In this document: positions 34,248 through 43,864 of the stretch, one piece after another
How the letters are laid out: the number at the start of each line of letters is the position of its first letter
How positions within the stretch are numbered: the first letter of the stretch is position 1
Made by a program: the position numbers and the translations under genes
Notes under the pieces: model-generated
What the model was told of the DNA's origin: nothing
Seen by the model: the letters and a program-made list of their open reading frames with translations, nothing else
Databases searched by the model: none
Assembly (NCBI GenBank): GCA_048549915.1
Contig: JBLYYE010000043.1
Location: forward strand, 24,961 to 88,960
DNA: 64,000 nucleotides
Direction of reading: 5' to 3'
From: LSUCC0057 sp048549915
GTDB taxonomy: Bacteria > Pseudomonadota > Gammaproteobacteria > Pseudomonadales > Porticoccaceae

Positions 34248-35411
34248 ATGAGCGTTAAATTAATGAGTGACTTCGCCCTTTCCGGCCAACGGCTGTTGAT
34301 CCGCGAAGATCTCAATGTTCCCGTTAAAGAGGGTGTTGTCACCAGCGACGCGCGCATTCGCGCGGCACTGCCGACAATAAAGTTGGCAGTGAGTAGCGGC
34401 GCAAAGGTCCTGCTGATGTCGCATTTGGGGCGCCCTAGCGAAGGCCAGCCCGAAGCGGCTTATTCGCTGGCGCCTGTCGCCGCGCATTTGTCACAGCTCC
34501 TCGGTCAGACGGTGCGCTTGGTAGACGATTGGCGGGCCGGTGTTGAGCTCGCAGATGGCGAAGTGGCTCTGCTGGAAAACGTGCGCTTCAACGAGGGCGA
34601 AAAAGCCGATGATGCAGAGCTTGCCAAAGCTTACGCCAGCCTCTGCGATATTTTTGTCATGGATGCTTTTGGCACCGCCCACCGCGCGCAAGCGTCGACC
34701 CACGGCGTAGCTAAATACGCGCCGGCCGCTTGTGCTGGCCCGTTGCTCGCCGGCGAACTGGCAGCGCTGAAAAAAGCGCTCGCAGAGCCTGCCCGGCCGC
34801 TAGTAGCCATTGTCGGCGGCTCTAAAGTTTCGACTAAACTACAGGTGCTGGAAGCGCTCGCCGATAAGTGTGACCAGCTCATTGTTGGCGGCGGTATCGC
34901 CAACACTTTCCTCGCCGCAGCTGGTAAGCCAGTGGGTAAGTCGCTTTGCGAGCACGAGCTACTCGACACCGCCCGAGCGCTGATGGCTAAAACCGCGATA
35001 CCCCTACCGCAAGATGTAGTCGTCGGCAGCGAGTTCTCTGAACAGGCGCAGGCGCGCACACTGGCTGCAGAGGATGTCGGTGAAGCGGATATGATTTTTG
35101 ATATCGGCCCGCAAGCCGCAGCTGAACTCGCCGAGTTACTCAAAGGTGCCGGCACTATTATTTGGAATGGCCCGGTCGGCGTATTTGAGTTTGACCAATT
35201 TGGTGCCGGCACCGAAGTGCTGGCAAAAGCGATAGGCGCCAGCGCAGGTTTCTCGATTGCCGGCGGTGGCGATACGCTGGCGGCGGTAGATAAATACGAT
35301 ATCGCCCAACAGATCTCATATATATCGACCGGTGGCGGTGCATTTTTAGAGTATGTCGAAGGCAAAACACTGCCGGCTGTGGCGATGCTCGAACAGCGCG
35401 CTAACGGTTAA
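34248..35411 (+). CDS. pgk: Phosphoglycerate kinase
   Basis: 387-residue glycolytic kinase moving a phosphate between 1,3-bisphosphoglycerate and ADP. Recognisable stretches are IREDLNVPVKEG, MSHLGRPSEG, the GGSKVSTKLQVLE hinge, WNGPVGVFEF and IAGGGDTLAAV. An AAGGAG site lies just before the ATG. It sits 16 bases after epd in the tkt operon. Confidence 0.97.
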   Translation: MSVKLMSDFALSGQRLLIREDLNVPVKEGVVTSDARIRAALPTIKLAVSSGAKVLLMSHLGRPSEGQPEAAYSLAPVAAHLSQLLGQTVRLVDDWRAGVELADGEVALLENVRFNEGEKADDAELAKAYASLCDIFVMDAFGTAHRAQASTHGVAKYAPAACAGPLLAGELAALKKALAEPARPLVAIVGGSKVSTKLQVLEALADKCDQLIVGGGIANTFLAAAGKPVGKSLCEHELLDTARALMAKTAIPLPQDVVVGSEFSEQAQARTLAAEDVGEADMIFDIGPQAAAELAELLKGAGTIIWNGPVGVFEFDQFGAGTEVLAKAIGASAGFSIAGGGDTLAAVDKYDIAQQISYISTGGGAFLEYVEGKTLPAVAMLEQRANG

Positions 35412-35452
35412 GCTCGCCCAACGATTAATAACACTTTAAAAGGAACTGACTC

Positions 35453-36490
35453 ATGGCGCTGATTTCCCTGCGACAACTTCTCGACCACGCCGCCGAGCAC
35501 AGCTACGGCGTGCCAGCTTATAACGTCAACAACCTCGAGCAGATGCGGGCAATTATGCTCGCCGCCGAGCAGACCAATAGCCCGGTCATCGTGCAGGCCT
35601 CGGCCGGTGCGCGCAAATACGCGGGCGCGGCCTTTTTGCGCAGCTTAATTAGCTCAGCGATTGAAGAGTGGCCACACATTCCGGTTTGCATGCACCAAGA
35701 TCACGGCACCAGTGCCGCGGTCTGTCAGCGCTCTATGCAGCTGGGCTTCTCCTCGGTGATGATGGACGGCTCGCTCGGCGAAGATGGCAAAACTCCGACC
35801 AGTTACGACTACAACGTCGATGTCACTCGCCGGGTGGTTGAAAATGCCCACGCTTGCGGTGTTTCAGTTGAGGGTGAGCTGGGCTGTCTCGGTTCGCTGG
35901 AAACCGGCCAAGCCGGTGAAGAAGATGGCATCGGTGCAGAGGGCACTTTGAGCCACGACCAGATGCTCACTGACCCCGAAGAGGCGGTCGACTTTGTCCA
36001 GCAGACCGGTGTCGATGCACTCGCGATCGCCTGTGGTACCTCGCACGGCGCCTACAAATTTACTCGACCACCGACGGGCGATATCCTCGCAATTGATCGG
36101 ATCGCCGCGATCCACAAAAAAATCCCCAACACCCATCTAGTGATGCACGGCTCCTCTTCTGTGCCGCAGGAGTGGCTGGCAATTATTAACCAATACGGCG
36201 GCGAGATCCCCGAGACTTACGGTGTTCCGATCGAGCAAATTCAGCAGGGTATTCAACACGGTGTGCGCAAAGTAAATGTCGATACCGATTTGCGCCTCGC
36301 CTCAACTGGGGCTATCCGTCGTCACCTGGCAGAGAACCCCAGCAACTTTGACCCGCGCGCCTACTTTAAAGCGGCCAGCGACGCGATGCAGGCGATTTGT
36401 GCCGAGCGCTACACAGCCTTTGGTTCAGCCGGCCATGCCGACAAAATCAAACCGATGAGCCTCGAGGCGATGGTCAGCTTTTACTCATGA
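35453..36490 (+). CDS. fba: Fructose-bisphosphate aldolase, class II
   Basis: Zinc-dependent aldolase of 345 residues, of the class IIB type found in Pseudomonas and relatives. Key elements: VPAYNVNNLEQMRA, the zinc/catalytic VCMHQDHGTS, SVMMDGSLGEDGKTPTSYDYN, VEGELGCLGSLETG and MHGSSSVP. The AAAAGGAAC site gives a standard start. Its stop codon overlaps the ATG of the acid phosphatase gene (ATGA), indicating coupling. Confidence 0.96.
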   Translation: MALISLRQLLDHAAEHSYGVPAYNVNNLEQMRAIMLAAEQTNSPVIVQASAGARKYAGAAFLRSLISSAIEEWPHIPVCMHQDHGTSAAVCQRSMQLGFSSVMMDGSLGEDGKTPTSYDYNVDVTRRVVENAHACGVSVEGELGCLGSLETGQAGEEDGIGAEGTLSHDQMLTDPEEAVDFVQQTGVDALAIACGTSHGAYKFTRPPTGDILAIDRIAAIHKKIPNTHLVMHGSSSVPQEWLAIINQYGGEIPETYGVPIEQIQQGIQHGVRKVNVDTDLRLASTGAIRRHLAENPSNFDPRAYFKAASDAMQAICAERYTAFGSAGHADKIKPMSLEAMVSFYS

Positions 36491-37248
36491 TCAGTAGGGC
36501 GTTAGTGGTTGGGTTGGTGCTGGTTATTGCCGGCACTACCATTGCAGCGCCACTGCCGGTAGAAGAGATTCGCCCCGGTATTTTGCGCGGCTACCTGCCC
36601 CCGCAGCAGCTGCCCAATGCTGGCGCGCTGTTACCACCGGCACCGAGTTACGACTCTGCACAGGCTAATGTTGATAGAGCTCAAGCAGTCGCCATGCTGG
36701 CTCTGCAAGGGAGCGCGCGCTGGCAACAGGCTACAGTGGATGCCCAGCTGCACTTTCCCGAGGCTTTGCAGAGCTTTCGCTGTGCACTGGGTGTTGAGAT
36801 CAGCGAAGGCCGCACGCCCTATCTCTACCAATTGACTCGCCGCACCCTGGCCGACGCCGGTCTGGCGACTTACAGCGCCAAAAACCTCTACAACCGCGAC
36901 CGACCCTTTGAAGAGAACGGTGCGCCGATCTGTACCCCCGAACAGCGCGAGGAGCTCGAAGACGATGGCTCCTATCCCTCGGGCCACACTGCGATTGGCT
37001 GGGCTTGGGCGCTTATTTATAGCGAACTACTGTCCGAGCGGCGCGATGCGCTGTTGGCGCGCGGTTATCAGTTTGGCGAGAGCCGCTCGGTCTGCAACGT
37101 ACACTGGGCGAGTGATATTGCGGCGGGCCGTCTGATAGGCAGTGCCGCAGTTGCAGCGCTACACAGCAGCGCAGAGTTTATGGCCGACCTCGCTGAGGCT
37201 AAACGGGAGCTGGCCACAGCACCGATTGCGCGGGGTTGCTCACAGTAG
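36487..37248 (+). CDS. Class A non-specific acid phosphatase (PAP2 superfamily)
   Basis: 254 residues with a signal peptide (LVVGLVLVIAGTTIAAP) and the three-part PAP2 motif: KNLYNRDRP, YPSGHTAIGW and SRSVCNVHWASDIAAGR. This matches secreted class A phosphatases such as PhoN, acting on many phosphomonoesters in the periplasm. It starts within the last codons of fba, an odd partner for a cytoplasmic glycolytic operon. A periplasmic phosphatase made with these genes could be a scavenger, but that is inference. Confidence 0.9.
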   Translation: MISRALVVGLVLVIAGTTIAAPLPVEEIRPGILRGYLPPQQLPNAGALLPPAPSYDSAQANVDRAQAVAMLALQGSARWQQATVDAQLHFPEALQSFRCALGVEISEGRTPYLYQLTRRTLADAGLATYSAKNLYNRDRPFEENGAPICTPEQREELEDDGSYPSGHTAIGWAWALIYSELLSERRDALLARGYQFGESRSVCNVHWASDIAAGRLIGSAAVAALHSSAEFMADLAEAKRELATAPIARGCSQ

Positions 37249-37327
37249 CAGCTAACTGAAGCGGCCTCTTTGCAGGCAGACAACGGCAGGAGATCTGCCA
37301 AATGACAAGACAAATCTGCCGCTCTTG

Positions 37328-39454
37328 TTAAGCATTGGCGTACTGGTCGCGGTCACCTATCCAGCGCTGCAATAGGGCTTCGAGTAGCTCTGGTGCCTGC
37401 TCTTGCAGCTGTTCGGCGGCGCGTCGCGCGGCCGGCAGTAGATGGCCGTCGCGCTGTAAGTCGGCGATGCGCAGCTGTAAGTCGCCGGTTTGACGGGTGC
37501 CAAGCAGCTCGCCGGGCCCGCGCAGCTGCAAATCTTTTTCGGCAATGGCAAAACCGTCGTTGGTGGCGCGCATGGTGCGCAGCCGCTCGCCAGCGATTTT
37601 GCCCAGCGGCGGTGCATAGAGTAAGACGCAGTGGCTGACCGCACTGCCGCGGCCAACCCGGCCGCGCAGTTGGTGCAGTTGCGAGAGTCCAAGCCGCTCG
37701 GCATTTTCAATAATCATAAGGCTGGCGTTGGGTACATCTACCCCCACTTCAATGACTGTGGTGGCGACTAACAGCTGGATCTCACCCGCTTTGAATTGCG
37801 CCATGATTTCACTTTTTTCGCGGGGCTTAAGCCGGCCGTGTACCAGACCAATAGTTAACTCGGGCAGTTGCAACTGTAGCTCTGCGGCTGTGGCTTCAGC
37901 CGCTTGTGCGGCGAGGCTCTCTGACTCCTCGATTAAGGTGCACACCCAGTAGGCTTGGCGGCCCTCATTGCAGGCTGCGCGCACACGCTGCATCACATCA
38001 CCGCGGCGCTGATCGGCCAGAGCGAGTGTCTCTACCGGTGTGCGGCCGGGTGGCAGTTCATCAATGATTGAGCAGTCGAGATCGGCGTAAGCACTCATTG
38101 CCAAGGTGCGCGGAATCGGTGTGGCGGTCATAATCAGCTGATGAGGGATTGATCCTTCAAACCCTTTACGGCGCAGTGTCAGGCGCTGTTCAACGCCAAA
38201 GCGGTGCTGCTCATCGATAATCGTCAAACCGAGTTTGGCAAACTTTACATCGTCCTGGAACAGCGCGTGAGTGCCCACCACTAACTGGGCGGCGCCCTCG
38301 GCGACACGCGCCATTTGCACCTCGCGGGCTTTACCTTTCTGTTTGCCGCTCAGCCAACCCACGCTAATCCCAAGCGGTGTCAGCCAGCTGCTGAGGGTTT
38401 CGCGATGCTGTTCGGCAAGAATTTCTGTGGGTGCCATCAACGCTACCTGGTAGCCGGCGCCTATCGCTTGCAGTGCAGCGAGTGCCGCCACCACGGTTTT
38501 ACCGGCACCGACATCACCCTGCAGCAGTCTCAACATTGGTTGCGGCAGACCGAGATCGCGGCTGATCTCTTCGGCGACACGCTGTTGAGCGTCGGTTAGC
38601 GCAAAAGGGAGGCTGGCCGCAAACTGCCCCAGCAGCGCCGGCTGTTCGGGCAAGTGTGGGGCAGCATAGCTCTGTACCTTTGCGCGCAACTCGAGCATGC
38701 TCAGCTGGTGGGCAATCAGTTCCTCTATAACTAGCCGTTGCTGAGCTGGGTGCTCGCCGGCGGCGAGCCTTCCTTGGTCGGTATTGGCAGGGGGCTGATG
38801 GAGCAGGCGCAGTGCGTCGAGCAGAGTGTAGCGACTGCTGTTATCTGGCAGCAGTGCGCTGGGCAGTAAATCGGCTAGACCGCGCTGTTTGGCCTCGGCG
38901 TTATCGATACGCGCCAATGCCTGTTGGCAGAGATCGCGCAGGCGCAGCTGAGTAATCCCCTCACTGGCCGGATAGATAGGCGTCAGCCGCTCCTCTAGAG
39001 TGATCTCTTTAGTTTGGTCTAGTAGTTTGTATTCTGGGTGGTAGAGCTCCAGCCCGGCACTGCCGCGACGAACCTCGCCAAAACAGCGCAGCCGTGTTCC
39101 GGCGGCCAGCTGTAATTGCTGGGCGCGATTAAAGTGAAAAAAACGTAAAGTGACAACCCCAGTGGAATCTTGCAGACGGCAGACCAAGCTGCGGCGGCGG
39201 CCAAAGACGACATCACTGGCGCGCAGCTCACCCTCAATAACTACCTCGCTGTTGGGCTGCAGGCCACCAATAGGACTAATTTTAGTGCGATCGATATAGC
39301 GCAGCGGCAGATGAAAGAGCAGATCTTGGAGTGTTTTAAGTCCAAACTGTTCAAGCTTGGCGGCCAGCTGTGGGCCGACTCCGCGCAGTACTGACACCGA
39401 CTGAAGTGCCAGTGCCGCGGTGCCCCCCTTGCGCAGCGCTAGTGTGCCTTTCAT
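37328..39454 (-). CDS. recG: ATP-dependent DNA helicase RecG
   Basis: Fork-reversal and Holliday-junction helicase of 708 residues. An N-terminal wedge/OB region (SVLRGVGPQLAAKLEQFGL and LSLVCRLQDSTGVVTLRFF-like) is followed by the SF2 helicase core: Walker A GDVGAGKTVVA, DEQHRFGVEQR (motif II), TATPIPRTLA (motif III) and QLRGRVGRG (motif VI). All motifs are intact. It lies 4 bases downstream of the oxyR-like gene on the same strand, as in Pseudomonas. Confidence 0.97.
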   Translation of the reverse strand: MKGTLALRKGGTAALALQSVSVLRGVGPQLAAKLEQFGLKTLQDLLFHLPLRYIDRTKISPIGGLQPNSEVVIEGELRASDVVFGRRRSLVCRLQDSTGVVTLRFFHFNRAQQLQLAAGTRLRCFGEVRRGSAGLELYHPEYKLLDQTKEITLEERLTPIYPASEGITQLRLRDLCQQALARIDNAEAKQRGLADLLPSALLPDNSSRYTLLDALRLLHQPPANTDQGRLAAGEHPAQQRLVIEELIAHQLSMLELRAKVQSYAAPHLPEQPALLGQFAASLPFALTDAQQRVAEEISRDLGLPQPMLRLLQGDVGAGKTVVAALAALQAIGAGYQVALMAPTEILAEQHRETLSSWLTPLGISVGWLSGKQKGKAREVQMARVAEGAAQLVVGTHALFQDDVKFAKLGLTIIDEQHRFGVEQRLTLRRKGFEGSIPHQLIMTATPIPRTLAMSAYADLDCSIIDELPPGRTPVETLALADQRRGDVMQRVRAACNEGRQAYWVCTLIEESESLAAQAAEATAAELQLQLPELTIGLVHGRLKPREKSEIMAQFKAGEIQLLVATTVIEVGVDVPNASLMIIENAERLGLSQLHQLRGRVGRGSAVSHCVLLYAPPLGKIAGERLRTMRATNDGFAIAEKDLQLRGPGELLGTRQTGDLQLRIADLQRDGHLLPAARRAAEQLQEQAPELLEALLQRWIGDRDQYANA

Positions 39455-39458
39455 AGGG

Positions 39459-40403
39459 CTAAGGCTTGGCGGCGCCGAGCTGTTCGGCCAGCTCGGTGGC
39501 TAGGATGGCGTTGCGCAGCGCGTCGACAGCGCGGTGACGAGGAAAACTCGCTCGCCACGCCAGGGCGGTGGTACGTTTGGGAACTCTGCCGCCAGTTGCG
39601 CTAAATGGCCGAGTAATTAATTCACCGCTGCGGTAGCTCTCGTTGAGTGCGGCGCTCTGCGGCAAAATAGTCACACCCAAGCCAGAGGCTACCATATGGC
39701 GCAACGTCTCAAGCGAGCTGCCCTCGGTCATGGTGTGGATGCCGGTCTCCAGTGCTGCTGGGTTGGGTGTCAGCTCTGGCAAAGTTTCGAGAATCTGGTC
39801 TCGGAAGCAGTGGCCCTGGCCAAGCAAGAGAAGGTTCTGGTCGGCCAGTTGGGCTGGCTCAATCGCTTTGCAAGAGGCCAGCTTATGGTTGGCCGGCAGC
39901 AGTACCACAAACGGTTCGCTGTAGAGCGGCTGCACGACTACATCGGGTTCACTAAATGGCAGTGCTACGACAATGACATCGACCTCGCCATTGCGCAGCC
40001 TTTTGCGCAGTGTGGCGGTGTAGCCCTCTTCAATCACCAATGGCATCTGTGGTGCAGCAGCTTGAAGTTTCGGAATAAAATGCGGAAATAGGTAGGGGCC
40101 AATGGTAAAGATGGCGCCTACTTGCAACGGTTGGTTGAGCTGGTCGTGGCCTTCGCTGGCAATATCTTTGATGGCGCTGGCGGCATCCAGTACACGATTT
40201 GCCTGGGCAATTACCCGCTCGCCTGTGGGTGTTGCGCGGACACTGCTTTTCGTCCGTTCAAACAGCTCTACGCCGAGTTCGCCCTCAAGCTTTTTTACCG
40301 CAATACTAAGAGTTGGCTGGCTGACATGGCAGCGTTCAGCCGCTTGGCCAAAGTGTTGGCTCTGTGCCAAGGTGACGATGTAGCGCAGTTCGGTTAAGGT
40401 CAT
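39459..40403 (-). CDS. oxyR: OxyR-type LysR regulator lacking the resolving cysteine
   Basis: LysR-family regulator of 314 residues. The HTH is QSQHFGQAAERCHVSQPTLSIAVKKLE, with the OxyR-type wing following. The peroxide-sensing Cys199 is present in QGHCFRDQ, exactly at the E. coli number, but position 208 is Leu (ILETL) where OxyR normally has the resolving Cys. The remaining cysteines are Cys25 and Cys178, and neither is at the sensor loop. Placement next to recG matches Pseudomonas. It could respond to peroxide through Cys199 alone, by sulfenic acid or mixed disulfide formation, or it could be a related regulator. The assignment to OxyR is likely; its redox chemistry is uncertain. Confidence 0.85.
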   Translation of the reverse strand: MTLTELRYIVTLAQSQHFGQAAERCHVSQPTLSIAVKKLEGELGVELFERTKSSVRATPTGERVIAQANRVLDAASAIKDIASEGHDQLNQPLQVGAIFTIGPYLFPHFIPKLQAAAPQMPLVIEEGYTATLRKRLRNGEVDVIVVALPFSEPDVVVQPLYSEPFVVLLPANHKLASCKAIEPAQLADQNLLLLGQGHCFRDQILETLPELTPNPAALETGIHTMTEGSSLETLRHMVASGLGVTILPQSAALNESYRSGELITRPFSATGGRVPKRTTALAWRASFPRHRAVDALRNAILATELAEQLGAAKP

Positions 40404-40463
40404 AGGATCGCTTCGTTGAGTCGATGATTTAATAGCTTGTTTATATCAAATAGAGGACTGCAA

Positions 40464-41306
40464 TTGAAAGTGCTTTTTGTAGGTTTTGGCGATATTGCTG
40501 CTCGTGTAGCCCAGTTATTGCCGGCAGGTTCACAAGCGGTCGGGCTGCGAAGACGCGCACAACAACAAAATATCGCGGGGCTCGAGTTGCGCTGTGTCGA
40601 TGTGACGGATACCCAACAGCTAGCTGCGGTACTGCGAGAGCCATTTGATTATGTCGTGGCGACTCTAACCCCCAGCGAGATGAGCGAGGCTGGTTACCGC
40701 GCCAGTTATTTGGCAGCGGCCAGGCAACTCGCCGAATTGCTGCCGCAACACCCCTCGTTACAGAGAATTTTTTGGGTCTCCAGTAGTAGTGTCTACGGTA
40801 GTAGTGCAGAGGAAAATTGGGTGACCGAAGAGACCGAGGCCGCACCGCAGCGACCAACGGCGAGAGTGCTGTTGGAAGCAGAGCAGTGTCTGGCTGATCT
40901 GCCGCTAACCGTATTGCGATTTTCGGGTATCTACGGCCCTGGCCGCGAGCGTATGCTCTCTATCGTTTCTGGGGGAAGCCCATTGCCGGGCCCGCGCAAC
41001 CAGTGGAGCAACCGAATTCACAGCGATGATGGCGCAGCGTTTATCGCTTATTTAATTGAACGCGACAGCCAAGCTGAGAAGGTTGAACCGCTCTATATCG
41101 TCACTGATGGCGAACCCGCTCGGCTTGGCGAGGTGGCAGATTGGTTGGCAGAGCAGTTGCAGTGCCCACCTGTCGCGGCAGAGCAGGGCACAGCGCAGCG
41201 GGGCGGCAAGCGGCTCTACAACCAACGGCTGCGTGAGAGTGGTTTTGTGCTGCGTTACCCGACGTATCGGGAAGGCTATAAGGCGCTATTAGCCGCAAAA
41301 AAATAG
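40464..41306 (+). CDS. NAD(P)-dependent epimerase/dehydratase family protein (SDR fold, YeeZ-like)
   Basis: 280 residues with a Rossmann start VLFVGFGDIAARVAQLLP and the extended-SDR elements WVSSSSVYGS and RFSGIYGPGRERML. The usual YxxxK is not evident, so it belongs to the atypical SDR group of the YeeZ kind. Initiation is probably at the TTG at 40464, which has a GAGGA seven bases upstream. It is divergent from oxyR with a gap of only 60 bases, so the promoters overlap. Function is unknown. Confidence 0.78.
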   Translation: MKVLFVGFGDIAARVAQLLPAGSQAVGLRRRAQQQNIAGLELRCVDVTDTQQLAAVLREPFDYVVATLTPSEMSEAGYRASYLAAARQLAELLPQHPSLQRIFWVSSSSVYGSSAEENWVTEETEAAPQRPTARVLLEAEQCLADLPLTVLRFSGIYGPGRERMLSIVSGGSPLPGPRNQWSNRIHSDDGAAFIAYLIERDSQAEKVEPLYIVTDGEPARLGEVADWLAEQLQCPPVAAEQGTAQRGGKRLYNQRLRESGFVLRYPTYREGYKALLAAKK

Positions 41307-41307
41307 C

Positions 41308-41691
41308 CTAGAGAACTAAAATACCGTCCATCTCAACAGCGGCACCTTTGGGCAACTGGTTGATGCCAATGGCTGCGCGCGCGGGATAGGGCTGCTGAAA
41401 ATATTCCGCCATTACTTCGTTGACGACAGCAAAGTTATCCAAGTCAGTCAGGTAGATGTTGAGTTTTACAATTTTACTTAGCGAGCCGCCGGCCGCTTCG
41501 CAGACCGCAGCAACATTGTCGAAGACCTGACGCACCTGCGCCTCGATTGAGCTGTCGACCAGTTCCATCGTGGCCGGATTGAGAGGGATCTGACCTGACA
41601 GATAAACCGTGTTGTCGACCTTAACCGCTTGTGAATATGTGCCTATAGCAGCGGGGGCGTTGTCAGTAGAGATAATAGCTTTGTTGGTCAT
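41308..41691 (-). CDS. ridA: RidA family reactive imine/enamine deaminase
   Basis: 127 residues of the YjgF/RidA family, which hydrolyses reactive enamines and imines from PLP enzymes such as threonine dehydratase. The substrate-binding Arg in YPARAAIG and the Glu in VEMDGI are present, as is VYLSGQIPLNP. It is 32 bases downstream of spoT on the same strand, the arrangement known in Pseudomonas. Confidence 0.95.
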   Translation of the reverse strand: MTNKAIISTDNAPAAIGTYSQAVKVDNTVYLSGQIPLNPATMELVDSSIEAQVRQVFDNVAAVCEAAGGSLSKIVKLNIYLTDLDNFAVVNEVMAEYFQQPYPARAAIGINQLPKGAAVEMDGILVL

Positions 41692-41723
41692 AACAGAGGT
41701 TCCAAGAGGATGTAGTAAGAGAT

Positions 41724-43829
41724 TTAGTTGCGGCTTCTAGCCACGCGACGCACCGCGCTGAGTGCGCGCACTCGGCGTAAAATGTCCGCTAAGTGGCGTC
41801 TGTCGCGAACTGTGAGTTGGATATCGATAATGGTGGTGTAGGCGTCGCGATCAGAGGCGCTGATATTCTCAATGGTCGACTCTTGCTCGGTGATACGCGA
41901 GGCCAGGGTGGCGATAAAGCCGCGCTCGGGAGTGGCTTCAACTTTCAGTAGCACAGAGAACTCCGCCTTGACTGAGTTGGACCAGCTGAGCGGCATGCAG
42001 CGTTCGGAGTTGCGGCGTATCTCGCTGAGATTGTGGCAGTTGTCGATATGCACAACCAAACCCTTGCCGGTAGAGAGATGGCCCATAATCGGGTCGCCAG
42101 GTATCGGACGACAGCAGCGAGCGTACTGCAGTATTAACCCTTCGGCGGCATCGATGACAACCGGCAGAGGTTGTTCGCCACTGTCATCAAAGCTCTGTTG
42201 CGGCAGCAACAGTTTAGCCACCGCCAGAGGCACTCGGTTGCCGAGCCCGATCTGCTGCAAAATAGCTTCGAAGGTGGGCTCTTCACTCTGCTGTAAAAGA
42301 TGCTTAATTTGGGACTTTTTAAGCGACTTATAGCTAATCTCGTAGCGCGCTAGAGCTTGATCCAACATGCGTTTGCCCAATTCGACCGACTGATCGTGCT
42401 GTTGTCCTTTCAGCCAATGCCGGATGGCGCTGCGCGCTTTCGCGGTGACGACAAAATTGAGCCAGTTGGGGTTGGGCTGAGCGCCATCGGCGCGGATAAC
42501 TTCAATCCGTTGGCCGCTCTCAAGTTTTTCTGAGAGGGGTGTGAGCTGGCCGTCAACACGACAGGCGATACAGTTGTCGCCGATACGCGTATGCAGCGCA
42601 TAGGCAAAATCGACCGGAGTCGACTTTGCCGGCAGTTCGATGATTTTACCTTTGGGGGTAAACAGATAAATTTCATCGGGAAACAGATCATTTTTGACGT
42701 TTTCAAGAAACTCGACCGAGTCACCGGCCTGGCGCTGCATGTCGAGCAGCCCCTGCACCCAGCGCGCGGCGCGTTTCTCGCTGGCCTCTTTGCTGCGCGC
42801 GCTAGATTTGTACTCCCAGTGCGCGGCGATGCCGTAATTGGCCATGGCGTCCATCTCGGTGGTGCGGATCTGCACTTCTATCACTACCCCGTGTAGCCCC
42901 ACTAATACGGTGTGAAGGCTCTGGTAACCGTTGGCTTTGGGTATGGCAATATAGTCTTTAAACTCGCCGGGCACCGGTTTGTAGAGGTTGTGTATCACTC
43001 CCAGTGCGCGGTAACACTCATCGACATTGTCGACCACAATGCGCAGCGCGAAGACATCCATAATGTCGCGGAAAGATTTTTTCTTTTCGCGCATTTTGCG
43101 GTAGATACTCCATAAATGCTTTTCGCGGCCGTTGACGACACCACTGATTCCTTCAAGCTCCAACCGCTTGGCAATCGACAGGCGGATCTCTTCAATCAGT
43201 TCGGTGCGGTTTTGTTTGGCCGCTTTGAGTGCCTCGCGCAGCCGGCGGTGGCGCAGTGGATACATGGCGGCAAAGCCGAGATCTTCAAACTCCAAGCGGA
43301 TATCATTAATGCCCAAGCGTTGCGCGATTGGTGCATAAATTTCTAACGTTTCACGCGCTACACGGCGCTTTTTAACAGCGTCTAGCGGCCCGAGTGTACG
43401 CATGTTGTGGAGGCGGTCAGCGAGCTTCACCAACATCACGCGGATATCGCGCGACATGGCCAAGGTCATTTTTTGAAAGCTTTCAGCTTGGCGCTCGGCT
43501 TTACTTTCAAACTCGATGCCGGTTAATTTGCTGACACCATCGACGAGCTCGGCAACATCGCGGCCAAAGCGTCGGCTAATTTGCCCTTTGGTAACACCGG
43601 TATCTTCAATTACATCGTGCAACAGCCCCGCCATTAAGCTCTCGTGATCAAGATGCATGTCGGCGAGGATGTGTGCCACAGCCAGAGGATGGGTGATGTA
43701 AGCATCGCCCGAGGCGCGCAATTGGCCTCGGTGTGATTGTTCAGAAAAGTGGTAGGCGCGCTCTATTGCACGTACCTTTTTGGTGTCCAGATAGGCGGAG
43801 AGCTTGGCGGTGAGGACCTCAATGGTCAA
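41724..43829 (-). CDS. spoT: Bifunctional (p)ppGpp synthetase/hydrolase SpoT
   Basis: 701 residues. Domains in order: an HD hydrolase (HPLAVAHILADMHLDHESLMAGLLHDVIEDT), a synthetase core with the SpoT-type RxKD-like element GEFKDYIAIPKANGYQSLHT, a TGS domain (EIYLFTPKGKIIELPA), a helical part and a C-terminal ACT domain (GFIATLASRITEQESTIENISA). The hydrolase HD residues are intact. It sets the level of the stringent alarmone. It follows rpoZ by 35 bases in the gmk-rpoZ-spoT-ridA cluster. Confidence 0.97.
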   Translation of the reverse strand: MTIEVLTAKLSAYLDTKKVRAIERAYHFSEQSHRGQLRASGDAYITHPLAVAHILADMHLDHESLMAGLLHDVIEDTGVTKGQISRRFGRDVAELVDGVSKLTGIEFESKAERQAESFQKMTLAMSRDIRVMLVKLADRLHNMRTLGPLDAVKKRRVARETLEIYAPIAQRLGINDIRLEFEDLGFAAMYPLRHRRLREALKAAKQNRTELIEEIRLSIAKRLELEGISGVVNGREKHLWSIYRKMREKKKSFRDIMDVFALRIVVDNVDECYRALGVIHNLYKPVPGEFKDYIAIPKANGYQSLHTVLVGLHGVVIEVQIRTTEMDAMANYGIAAHWEYKSSARSKEASEKRAARWVQGLLDMQRQAGDSVEFLENVKNDLFPDEIYLFTPKGKIIELPAKSTPVDFAYALHTRIGDNCIACRVDGQLTPLSEKLESGQRIEVIRADGAQPNPNWLNFVVTAKARSAIRHWLKGQQHDQSVELGKRMLDQALARYEISYKSLKKSQIKHLLQQSEEPTFEAILQQIGLGNRVPLAVAKLLLPQQSFDDSGEQPLPVVIDAAEGLILQYARCCRPIPGDPIMGHLSTGKGLVVHIDNCHNLSEIRRNSERCMPLSWSNSVKAEFSVLLKVEATPERGFIATLASRITEQESTIENISASDRDAYTTIIDIQLTVRDRRHLADILRRVRALSAVRRVARSRN

Positions 43830-43864
43830 TGCAATGCGCTCCGCTTATCGAGGGAAAGTGTAGC

